From Hetaerina americana (lineage: Eukaryota; Arthropoda; Insecta; Odonata; Calopterygidae): DNA of 64,000 nucleotides. The stretch covers positions 15,060,911-15,124,910 of the forward strand of contig JAKTNV010000003.1 in the NCBI GenBank assembly GCA_022747635.1, given 5' to 3'. Numbering within the stretch: the first letter of the stretch is position 1; each line of letters opens with the position of its first letter. A model generated the notes under the pieces. That model did no database searches. It was not told the DNA's origin and worked only from the letters and a program-made list of their open reading frames with translations. The position numbers were made by a program, and so were the translations under genes. This document shows, one piece after another, positions 10,511-20,780 of this stretch.

Positions 10511-12088
10511 TCACAAACGATATTCCACCCAATGACTGACCTTCATCTGCTTCCTGGGTGACCAGGCGGCGTACTCGAATATGGAAGCTATGCTCAGTGG
10601 GGACCCGCCGCGACTCGATGAGGACGAGTGTCCCGCGCTGCCGCTTTCCGCCCATCCATCACTGTCCCCCGGCGACCGATCGCTCCGCGCGGCGACCTTT
10701 TGCTGCCGCTGTCTCTCCGACGCATTAATTACGTCCTCACGACTACGACCGCATGACACACATTCCTTCGGGGTGATTTCGTCCAGGGGGATTTCGCAAA
10801 GGCAGCCGGGACAGCAGAGACGCGTCTCCTTCACCTGTCCCTCCTCTACCGAGCCCCCCTCCCCAACACCAGCCCCGGAAACGCGGTCTCGATTTGCGAT
10901 CTTTCTGTTTGGCGCCGTCTTCTCCCTCTCCTTTGAGTATGCTTTGACGGGTGATTTGGAAGACACTCCCTTCTTCGCTTTCGTACCACTTTTCTGCCCC
11001 TTTTCTCTCTCCGACGATTCCTCTCGCCTCGCAGTCGATGTGTCGTCGATGCGACAGCCGAGGGAGTCGCGAACGACCACCAAAACCTCCTCCTCATCCC
11101 TTTCTTCGTGGTTAGACGGGAGGTTATCATCCGATCCGGGACGTGTGCCGCAGTCGGAAGGTTTAAACCTTTTGCTAGAGGCCCTCTTCCTCCTATCCAA
11201 GCTCTTGATCAGCCACGCTCCCGCGGATGATTTGTTTTCCCTGCTTGGGGTGCCGAGTTCGTTCGCCGACGTCGGCGTATCCGTTGCATCAGTATTACCC
11301 TCATTGACATGGCCCACTACACCTAAAGTTCCTCCTTTGAGGGGCGAGGTGGTTTTCCTCCCTGCATCGGTCGTTGAAGTCTCCGCTTCCGCGAATCCAT
11401 CGCGGCTGATGCCCGAATGCTTCTTGGGGGTCGCGGGCCCTTTGCGAGGAGAGCATGTGGCGGACTTCGTGTTGCCCATGTGGACGTCCAAGGGAATTCG
11501 TGCGTCCGGGACGGAGAAGGACGATGGCCTCTTCTTGACCGTACCGGTTCTCGCGGAGGGTGAGTCCCAGTCCACGCGGAAGACAGCAGAAACCTTAGAT
11601 GACGTGTATGTCCTCCCTTTGGAGTCAGGCTGTGCGGTTGTTCCCGCCGCCCTGGGGAGAAGACTTTTCCTCCCAGTGAAGTCCAAAGACTTTTCGAGTC
11701 TCTTGGTCACCCTGAGTTCCAGCACAGCGGTGACCGGCTTCGGAGACTTTACCCCGCTCTTTAAATTCTTCCGCCCGAGGGTCGGGGAGTTGATGACGAA
11801 AGTGGCATCCTTCCTCGCCTTCTTATTCTCCGACGTGTTGGCGACAAAGCTATTTTCGTTATTACCGATCCGGCCAATTGCACCTGTGGTGACTTGCTCG
11901 GTATCTCCCGAGGACTGGTCTTCCTTCCCGTCGGCCGCACCTCTCGGACCCTGGGGGTCACCAAGGCCGGCGGCCACGGTGGAACTCGGGATGCAGAGGC
12001 TCTCGTTGCCACCACCGTCCGGGGATGCGTGTGGTGTCGCTGTGGCTGCCTCCGAGGCTCTTTCCTTGCCGCCCGCCTCGATCAACAT
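10511..12088 (-). CDS. Hypothetical nuclear-type protein or large exon, 525 codons
   Basis: The product is not recognised. It is rich in Ser, Lys, Arg, Glu and Gly, with low-complexity charged stretches typical of disordered nuclear proteins. A cysteine motif near the C terminus (C426-x2-C429, C443-x2-C446) could bind zinc. There is no signal peptide or membrane span. The frame is much more GC-rich than its flanks, which supports coding. The ATG at 12088 has A at -3; an upstream ATG at 12111 opens a 9-codon frame overlapping it. Just before the end, AAG|GTCAGT at 10541/10540 could be a splice donor, making this an internal or first exon. Alternatively translation stops at 10511 before the AATAAA at 10460. 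CTCCAG just before 12111 could be an acceptor. A 506-codon antisense frame (10581-12101) covers the same DNA and is judged a shadow because its composition is less protein-like. Confidence 0.6.
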   Translation of the reverse strand: MLIEAGGKERASEAATATPHASPDGGGNESLCIPSSTVAAGLGDPQGPRGAADGKEDQSSGDTEQVTTGAIGRIGNNENSFVANTSENKKARKDATFVINSPTLGRKNLKSGVKSPKPVTAVLELRVTKRLEKSLDFTGRKSLLPRAAGTTAQPDSKGRTYTSSKVSAVFRVDWDSPSARTGTVKKRPSSFSVPDARIPLDVHMGNTKSATCSPRKGPATPKKHSGISRDGFAEAETSTTDAGRKTTSPLKGGTLGVVGHVNEGNTDATDTPTSANELGTPSRENKSSAGAWLIKSLDRRKRASSKRFKPSDCGTRPGSDDNLPSNHEERDEEEVLVVVRDSLGCRIDDTSTARREESSEREKGQKSGTKAKKGVSSKSPVKAYSKEREKTAPNRKIANRDRVSGAGVGEGGSVEEGQVKETRLCCPGCLCEIPLDEITPKECVSCGRSREDVINASERQRQQKVAARSDRSPGDSDGWAESGSAGHSSSSSRGGSPLSIASIFEYAAWSPRKQMKVSHWVEYRL

Positions 12089-12111
12089 CGTGATGGGATG
12101 AGCGGTGTCAT

Positions 12112-13239
12112 CTGGAGTGCACTTGGACTCCCGATGAGCGAATATTAATTATATGAAATCAATAAATCCCGCTTAGCGTTCTCACAGCTGGAACCCTTGA
12201 AAGAGTCATTGGGACAGATTTATTTCAAATAATAATGCTCGTTTGTCCGTCTTGTCTCCTTGATATTTAAAATTTTATTTTCCGTAAAGTTTACTACTGC
12301 GAAATATTCACGTAAATGGACCGACTGGATCTGATGCTTCCACGTTTGTAATCTCCTGATTCTTATTTTCACCAAACCTCAAAATGAACTGAAATTATTT
12401 ATCTCAAATTTCTACTATTAACTACATGCAAAAAATCCAACAGCTGTCACAACAGCAATCTAAGGAAGATATTCACCAATTAAAGGCTTCGCACAACGAT
12501 TAGTACATACTTGAACAGAAAAGCTTGGAAATTCCATGCAATGCGTCCTTCTAAATCAAAACCCACTGAATGTTACACAACATTTAAAAAATTAATTAGC
12601 AATAAAGCGAAGGGATGTTAAACTAACAGGAACATGACCGCTAGTGGCCGAAGGCGATAAGAATCGTAAATCATACGTTCGTGAAATATTTTCAGCTTTA
12701 CACGAAAAGAAAATAAATTTGCCTCAATGTTTATTTGTTAGTTCCAGAAAATTATCCAAGATAGATACCGAGAGAATAAACTACATAAATTTGTTAAAAT
12801 AGCTCGTTCCGAAAACGATTACGAGAATGAAAAAAAAATGCTATAGTTTTTAAAAGAACAGTCCACCAGTACTAAAAGAAAAACAATGAGATGCTACAGC
12901 TATAAATACGGAAGGATGTAAAAGTCACTAGAAAACTCAACATCACTCTTGTTTTGCACCAATGATTATATCCATTTTCGCACCTTCGTAGAGCATGACG
13001 ATCCACTCTCAAAATATGCACCATTTGCGCTCCGCTGAGAGCTCACACAAACACATAAATATACACAAAAGCACACTTATCATGGTTCCTTTGCGATCCA
13101 ACCAACTGGTCGGCGGAAACGGGTCGGCAGATCCAAAGCAAGAGGTAACCGATCCGAAAAAGCGCGTCTTCACTGGACCAAACAACTTTGAAAACTGGAG
13201 GGAGAGAGAGACACTGCATAAGTCGTAACTGCCATGAAT
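12112..13239. other. AT-rich spacer upstream of the 10.5-12.1 kb frame
   Basis: If the frame at 10511-12088 starts in this exon, its promoter would lie here. No TATA box or other core element stands out. Nothing else is recognised. Confidence 0.35.
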
Positions 13240-13275
13240 CGTGTGTGTGCGTGTGTTAATGTGTGTGTGTGTGAT
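13240..13275. repeat. (GT)n microsatellite, interrupted
   Basis: GTGTGTGTGCGTGTG, then AATGTGTGTGTGTGTG: two short GT runs broken by single variant units. It stands at the left edge of a long G-rich island. Confidence 0.8.
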
Positions 13276-14170
13276 TGAGGGTGAGGGGGGAAGTAAGGGG
13301 GTCGTGTGGAGGTTTAGCGGAAGGAGTATAGATGGGATATTGGAATGAGGAGGATGGGAAGGGGTCGCAAGGGGAGGAGTGGGGGAGTAAGCAGTGCGGT
13401 TGTGGGGGGGATGAAGAAGGTTGGCAATGGCGGAGGGAGAGGGGGGTGAATAGTTGTAGGCTAGAATAGGGAACGCGTTTAGATGGGAACGAACGAATGT
13501 GCATGAGTGTACGTGAAACAGAGGGAGGGAGGAAGAGAGGGATTGCGGAGTGGGTAGATGCTGGGAGGGGGGTGAGGAGCTTGGAAACAGATTGCAATGA
13601 GTGGCCAAAGGAGATGGAGGTGGCGGTGGTCGGATGGATTGAGGGGCAGCGGGGAGGAGGGGGGAGAGAGAGAGAGGAGGGAGTGAGGCACAGATAGGAG
13701 AGGGGGCATGAGGTGTCCCGCTGCAGGACGAAGAGTGAATGGTGAGCGGCCGTGGGTGCTTAGGGGATGGGGAGGGTGCCTTGGGTGTTGGGGTTGTGGG
13801 ATTACGTATAGTGATCGGGTTCTCCGGAGAGGGGATGGGGGGAAGGGGTTTGAACGCTTTAAGAGGAATGGGTGTTTCGATGGAAGAGGCAGTGTGTAAG
13901 AGGGGGATAGGAAAAAGGAGAGGGAGGTGCTTCGGAAGGGGGTGGTGGGTTAGGGACCAGGAAGGGGGAGTGAATACGGGGGGGGCGCGGCAGGGAATGG
14001 TGGGACACTTTCAGGGTGTTTTGTGCGGGCCGGATGAGCAATAATAGGCGGGGTTAAGCGAGAGAATGGGTGGTGGGAGGGAGAATTCACATTGGAGGGG
14101 AGTGTGGATGGTGATGGTGTGTCCTAGGGAGCAGGGGTTGTGGAAGGGTGGGAGAGGAGGTGAGTCTGCT
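13276..14170. repeat. Long purine/G-rich island
   Basis: About 0.9 kb in which the plus strand is overwhelmingly G and A, with many G-runs of four or more (for example 13635-13700 and 13970-14000). Long frames on both strands (13009-13608 minus, 13739-14044 plus, 14011-14406 minus) are Gly/Arg- or Pro/Ser-rich and overlap in several phases, so they reflect base composition. No gene is supported. Confidence 0.6.
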
Positions 14171-16112
14171 AAGATCTCGTGCATCCCGTGGGGATTGGAC
14201 GACGCGGGAATGGGCGATATGATGATAGATGGGATTCCTTTGGATTTCGGAAGGAGGGAAGCGCGAAGATCGGAGAGGATTTGGATAGAAGCCCCCCGCA
14301 CCCCGGAGACCGAGAGAAAAGAGGCTACATCGTTTGTGCGGGCCTCATTCATACGCTGATACAATGGGATTGTTTTCGTCGAAGATTTATACGCCCCACG
14401 CCACAACTTCTTTCACGATATATCTCCTTGCCCGGATGACGAGGTGAGAATACCATAAAATATCAAAGGAAAGGTTCTCATTTGGCAATAATTCATTATC
14501 AATGTAATTGCAGCTCTTGAGATAAGGTATTGTGCCTGGTTATTGAATTATGTCATGGAAATTCGTTCCTTTCAATGAAAACAAAGGCCTTTTTCACGAT
14601 GATATTAAAATTGAATAAAAGAAGATTAATGAACAATATGGTGTGATACATTTTTAGTCATGTATCATAAATTTCACGGATTATAAATTATTATTATTTA
14701 TCACTTGGCGGTATGACAGAGTATCCGCTAGAGGATATAACACCTAGCATAGGTCCAGAGTTCAGGAGTATATATTCTCGGATCAATAACGTCTCTGAAC
14801 CTCTTAAACTAATTCAAACCTCTGTGATTTAATTTGTACTAGAACACTACTAATATTGGAGAAGCACAGATGACACAGGTACAGAATAAGTAGCGGAAGA
14901 TCCCATTTTAAATGCGCTATAATTTAATGCCTTGAATTATAGTGCTACGCAATTCAATCCTTACCTTACACACCGATGGTCATATTGAATTAGATGAGGA
15001 CTATCGAGAAAACTGAATAAAGGAGAATACCACCGTAAAATAAATATTGATGGGGATATCATTGGAAAAAAAGAAATCCTATTCATTTTAATTAACTGTT
15101 CTATTTCGAATGGAATTTTGTTAGTTATTATAAAATGTCTTTCCTCCTCTATCCCTGCAATTTTCTCTATTTTAATCCTTGCATGCTTCTGTCCCATTGT
15201 TGACGAGGTACTTCACAAACATGGCAAGGTTATGAACAAGGTTCATATCACTAAATGCATGATTTAGAGTCTTCCTCAGTTACCTTATTTACTCATGCTG
15301 TGCCTCATAAATAATGTTTCATGCCACATGAATTTTACTATCTTAATATTCTTAATGTACATCCCTCAATACAATATATGTACTCGTATGTACATATAAC
15401 GTCTCCATACCCTGGAACTACCTATACGTTAAGCCGTCAATTTTATGCATTCATCAACTCTTTGAATATTGGTAATTAATGAAAATATTAAGTGGTTTAA
15501 ATAAGTATTAAATAATGAAAGTTTTTTTTATTCTTGAAAATGTTATTCACCGGCAAATAACACCCGAAGTTTCTGTCTTGAGAAATTTTGAAATCTTTTC
15601 TTTCACAGTCGATGCATTACATTTTCCAAGTATCCTCAAAGGCTATCATAATGCATAAGGTGGGACTAAATCAAAGAAAAACATTTATTAGAAGTACCTT
15701 ATATAGCGTGAAGAGTGTTTAGCTGACACAAGTCACGCTTTTGGAATCACTCGACGGCTTCCTACAAATGCGATTCAGCCATAAATCTGACAGCACAAAG
15801 ATACTAGGCTATTCAGCAACACTAAAAATTCATATAGGCGAAATAGTGATAAATTAATGAGTGGAAAAATAAAAATTCAATCTTAAATACTCCAAAGAAG
15901 AATCAATGTCCAACATATCCTTTGATTTTCCCTTTTATAGCGAGCTTTTCAGAACAAATGACTTGCCCTTACGCCGTCAGAGGCTTTCCGAAGAATGGCA
16001 ACGGAAGGGTAAAGACAGATGGCAAAAATGTTCCAACAGGGCAATAAGTGAACGTGCGCAAGTTTCGCGAGAAGAAAAATGACTCCGGCTCTTTAATACT
16101 TTTCCCTCCTGC
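14171..16112. other. Spacer
   Basis: It grades from G-rich to AT-rich. A small dyad near 14645-14667 (TGATACAT...ATGTATCA) is the only local structure noticed. No gene, RNA or mobile-element fragment is recognised. Confidence 0.4.
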
Positions 16113-16345
16113 TCCTCTCTCTCGCTCTCTCTCTCTCCCTATTTCAGAGAATGGAAGATGGAGGCTTGTATCGGCGGTGAGGACCGCGGCCTTGGGGGGA
16201 GGGGAAGAAGGCGCATCCGATTGATTTGGGGGAAGGGGGTGCAAGGCATAACGTAAATCAATATCGCGCGAGAGGGAAATGGACGGGAAGACGTGGGCTC
16301 AGGATGGGGGGGAGGAGGTTTCAAATGGGAAGGTGGAAGAAGAAA
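16113..16345. repeat. CT microsatellite next to a G-rich patch
   Basis: An interrupted CT/TCTC run at 16113-16138 is followed by purine-rich, G-rich sequence (16150-16345). This switches strand asymmetry within a few bases. Frames through it are compositional. Confidence 0.55.
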
Positions 16346-17114
16346 GGCATGCACGTATCCGTCAAGGGGGTGACTGACGAATGGACATGCCTTTTTTGGC
16401 CAAAAAAAAGAAACGACTCGAGAGGCGAATCATTTCCCTCAACACGTAAAATAGTCATGATCGGGTGCACTCAAAATGGTACCGATCGTTTATCTTTGTT
16501 TCAGCATTTATAATGAATGCCTTTTGTTAATGCTTAAAACTCAAGTCATGTGCAAATAATTCACTTCAATAAAGTATGCACGAAGAATAGACACAAAATC
16601 ATTTCCTTGAGCGATGGAGAACTCGCGGAGGTGAAAATCGAATGATTCGGTTGGAGGAGAGGGCAATTGCTGTCTGTCGCCACGAGGTCTCGCATGCTAT
16701 CGTGTTGATTCTCGGTTTAATACGTACTGATACTCTGGATATTAATAGCCCTATCATACTACGGTAGGAGAGGGCATCTCAATAAAGATAGTGATTAAGT
16801 GTAGAACAGATGGATTAAAAATGTTCTTTTTCCCACAAAAGGTAAGGGATCAGAATTACTGTATCCGACCACGCTAGGGGAAAATGTATTTTTTCCTTTT
16901 CATTCCAAATAGCCTAGTATGCTCCTATTAATTCATCTAATCTCAGTTTATTTTCCTTTTTAATTGCACGTCCTATGCTTTGCGTGGATTAGTATATCTA
17001 ACTTAGATACCTTAGCGCATGAACCTGTGGTCATCAAGATCTAAATTATTTGAATTATTTTACATATATGCTGTGACTAAAAATTAGTAAAACTTAAATT
17101 TTAATGGTCTCCCT
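16346..17114. other. AT-rich spacer
   Basis: No feature is recognised. Confidence 0.4.
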
Positions 17115-17180
17115 GATGTTGAATAACCCCCTTCCATACATTCAAGTGGCTTGCGGTCAAACATGGAAAAGTGTAGAATA
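17115..17180 (+). repeat. LINE 3'-tail-like repeat, diverged copy 3
   Basis: GATGTTGAATAACCCCCTTC, then CAAGTGGCTTGCGGT and AGTGTAGA follow the order of the two copies at 8000-8062 and 8199-8260, with more substitutions. It is read as an older copy of the same dispersed 3' end. Confidence 0.4.
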
Positions 17181-17849
17181 TTGCTTATTAGCGTGTGTAA
17201 CTTATTTTCTAATAACTTACTCATGGCGTTATATTCAATAGTCTACCAGTCTTTGTGTACCAAGGAAAACAAATCCTTACCTTAAAACATTAGAACCAGT
17301 CCTCAAAATAATTTCGGAGATTATTAAACGTAATGACTATAGCACACGAGACTTAGCACACGAGAGCATCATCAGCCAATATAATGAAACTCCTGATTTT
17401 TATTAAATCATTTCGCGCAGGGAAGAAGGAGCGTAACTCTTTAGTCTAGAACATAGATAACTGCCAAGCCCGAGGGAGCAGTTGAAATTCTCTCTATAAA
17501 TGGATTTTGTGTTGTTTCGTAGGTTCTCTGTGACTATGCAGCATTATGGTTTAAAAGATATCTTTTCTTGAAAATGTCATTAAAAAATAAATGGTTTTAA
17601 GGGTAAACTATGACATAAAAATAAACAGTAGTCTTCCTTTACGGTACTCAACGACAGATGGCAAATAAAATATAGTATCTCAAAACATAAGTTATTTCCT
17701 CTCACTAACTTCAACTATTAGGTCTTGAAAATTATCGAACATTCAAGAATAATATCTGGTGTATTTTCTACTGAGCCTAAGTTTTATTGCAAATCTTTTT
17801 CTCACCTCAAGATGCCCACCCTTCCAGGATTTCATTAAATTTACGGGCT
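17181..17849. other. AT-rich spacer
   Basis: No feature is recognised. Confidence 0.4.
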
Positions 17850-18640
17850 GGGTATTGGGCGAATGGGTGGAGGCGCTGTATACTTCATGCAGGAAAAAAA
17901 TGGCGGGAACCAACGATGGGAGAACGTGTTTTGGGAAGAAAAATTAAAGGGAGCGTCATGAAATGGGGAATATCAATGAGGGAAGGCGTTTGGGATAGGG
18001 GAGCGGGCGAAGTCTTGGGATTTGGAAGGGAATATTTTGATAGGTGGGAATGGAAATAGGCTGAGCGTGGAAGGAGGAAGTGGGACGGAGGACATAAGGG
18101 TGTCGGCGTACTCTCTGAGAGGCGCGGAAGAGAAGAGATGGCAGCGACACGGGATGAGTGTGGATACAAGGCTGGAAACGGTGGGGGAGAAAAGAAAATG
18201 GAAATTGGAATCGCTTCTGGATGCATGTATTTGGTGGGAGGGGCGGGTGTGCATGGTGGATGTCGTATGGGAAGATGGAGGTGGGTGAAGGAGTTTCGGG
18301 GAAGGCTTCGTGCATGCGAGTCTGGAGGAATAGATTTCGCCTCTGATATATCGATATGCATAGTAAATCGACTGCGTGGTTATGCCTCCCTCCTCGCAAA
18401 CCGGAGAATGAATCGATGCGATTGGTCGATAAATAGCCTCGCTGCCGCCTCGGCGCAAGGCTGACTGCCTTGCAATAAGTTGGAATGGGAGAGGATGAGA
18501 CGAATGGAAGGGGTCGGAGGCGTGCGTCGGAGAGCCAGGGGGTGGATTCGGAAGAACGGGCGATGGTGGGGAAATATCGGGTGGGAGGAAGGGAGGCGAC
18601 GGAAGGAATGAGATGATGGGAACGTTAGAAGGAGATGTAA
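17850..18640. repeat. Purine-rich island
   Basis: The plus strand is G/A-rich with a moderately CpG-containing end (18360-18540). The minus-strand frames (17885-18361, 17956-18399, 17973-18458) are in three different phases over the same DNA and rich in Pro, Ser, His and Leu, so they are compositional. No exon is supported. Confidence 0.5.
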
Positions 18641-19398
18641 AACAAAGGGATTTTAAAATTTCCTCAGTTTTCCATCATTGTTTAATTCTTAAGAGTTTAT
18701 TACTATCTAAATGGGGAATATGTAATGGTATCTGATGATGTACGGAGCCGTTTTACGTGGAAGCATTCTAAAAAATAAGTGATTTCACGAGACATTCAAT
18801 ATTAACTAGAATCATGCATTTTTGACGTGACCGGAGAGTATGTAACCCAATATCTCATGAAAAGAAAAATGGTAGCAAAATTCAAAGGTAAGAAAAAATG
18901 CAATTCTCTCATTATTTCTTATTTTTAAGTAGCAAATTGCGCAATTTCTAAGCTACATTCAAAATAAGCAAATTATATTTGATGAACAGTATTAATCAGT
19001 GCATTACATACGGCTTAAGGAAAGACATTGAACCGAGAGGAAGGTATTACATAGTTAATATAGAAAATGGGATGCTCATTTTTTACTCAAAAAATAGGTG
19101 CAAAACAGACCTAGACTCTCATGAAATGCAATGGTATTTACTTAAAACGCAGAGAATCATTGAAACTACAGGCTTAATTACAAGAAAATCCCCACAGCAA
19201 ATTTAAAAACTCGCGTCTTCATTTAGAAAATTCGCGGTTGAAAGATAAAACCAAGACTGATGAACCCTTCAATATATTTCAAACCAAATCTTTGCAGCCT
19301 TCTTTGTCCTTTACTATCAATTTATTGAATGTATTCACAATTTCATGCATAAATATCGGGTATATGCAATTAAAAGCTGATTACTTAATACACACCAC
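18641..19398. other. AT-rich spacer
   Basis: The 75-codon frame at 18979-19206 has no recognised domain. No repeat is recognised. Confidence 0.4.
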
Positions 19399-19448
19399 CG
19401 TTTAATGATATAGCGTCAACCGCATGGTTGACGCTATATCATTAAACG
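19399..19448. repeat. Perfect 23-bp inverted repeat, 4-nt loop
   Basis: Arms 19399-19421 and 19426-19448 are exact reverse complements, beginning CGTTTAATGATATAGCG; the loop is GCAT. Pairing ends abruptly at both edges. It shares no sequence with the other hairpins in the window. Confidence 0.9.
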
Positions 19449-20064
19449 TCGTTCATCAAAAAATCGTTCAATTCCGTTTGTAGATGCTTTACACATTGCG
19501 CTGGTGTTACAGATACTGAGGTACTACTTTCATTAGTAGGTTTACGATGGAAATAGGCGCTTGTGGCGGATCCATTAACAACTCCAAGAAATGCTGAAAT
19601 AAATATTTGTCGACTTGTTTCCTCATTTTTTTATATAATATTCCATTTGTGCGTAAATTCAGAATTTTATTATGGTTTTAGCGCATAGTTTCGCCTGAAA
19701 CGCGCTTCAATTTTTGTTTGACCTATTCTTTCGGTTGAGCTGTTAACCCGACAACATAACCGCCAATTCACCGTCACAGTAATAAATCCAATGTTTGGAA
19801 CTGATGGGTAAGGCTTCAGCTCACCCCGGACTAATCCTCAACGAATGTCAACTCCATTCAGGGTAGAAATAAAATTTTCTTTACTTGGGGCGCGATTAAG
19901 CTTCCCACGCAGGTTTATTAACCATCGGAAACCTAAAGCAAGAGACTGAACTATCAAACAGCCATCACCCTAGAACTCAGAGCCCTCCTGTTCTTAACCC
20001 TAACAATCGACCGACCTTCCACCTATTTAACGGAGTGACCAGACAAGTGAAAATGTGAAACGAA
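19449..20064. other. Spacer
   Basis: No gene or repeat is recognised. GC content rises toward the CpG-rich segment that follows. Confidence 0.4.
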
Positions 20065-20780
20065 GAATAACTCGCGGAGCGTGTCGAGTTGGACGAGAAA
20101 TCCGCGGCGGGAGGAGACGAAGGATCGCGGCCCCTTCATGAACCCTGACGGACGCTCACTTGCCGGGCGCGCGGGTGCTGGACAGCGCGTGCGTGCGGGC
20201 GAATATCTCTCTCCCGAGCGTCGTGCAGGGGGGACATCAGAGGGGTGACACAGCCACCGTCGCCGCCCGCCAACTCCCTTCCTCTAAGCACCCAAATCAC
20301 CATCCCGCCGCACGCCCATCTTTCACGGTCGCAATATCAATTTATACACCCCGGTCCTGCGTCTGCGAGGAAAATTAGGGCCGCCGGCGGCCGCGTGCGG
20401 ACACAACAATGAGCACGCGACCGCGACGGTTTATAAACAATTTAAGGAGATTCGATTACCCTTCCCCCTCCCTGCCAGTCCTCTCCCGCTCTCCCATTGG
20501 CCCCGCGCCTAATTCGTGGAGGGTCGGCGTGCTCGTTGCTCACCGACAATTGACAATCGAGGATCGATTGCGGCGCCGCCGACACCAACAACCTAGTCCG
20601 CTGGGACGTTGCCATGGGAATGGGATTGTTGCGTAGTCCCGTGATCACCCCCTCCCGCCACTCACCTTCTCCCTCTACCCCCTCAGTTCCCCTGGCAGGG
20701 CAGAACAGAAGTGCGGCGGCCACCGAGGGCAATAATGTTGCCAATAAACGGATTATCCAGACCAAACAACGGCCGTGGAG
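20065..20780. promoter_or_regulatory. CpG-rich, GC-rich segment; possible promoter region
   Basis: In otherwise AT-rich DNA this segment is dense in CpG, with strings such as GCCGGGCGCGCGGG at 20162-20175 and GGGCCGCCGGCGGCCGCG at about 20379-20396. Several short frames cross it with no recognisable domain. A transcription start or first exon is possible, but no core promoter motif or splice site decides strand or position. Confidence 0.35.

Noticed and set aside
10581..12101. 506-codon plus-strand frame
   Set aside because: It is antisense to the more protein-like minus-strand frame, rich in Leu/Ser/Pro, with no domain and no flanking signals that I could favour.
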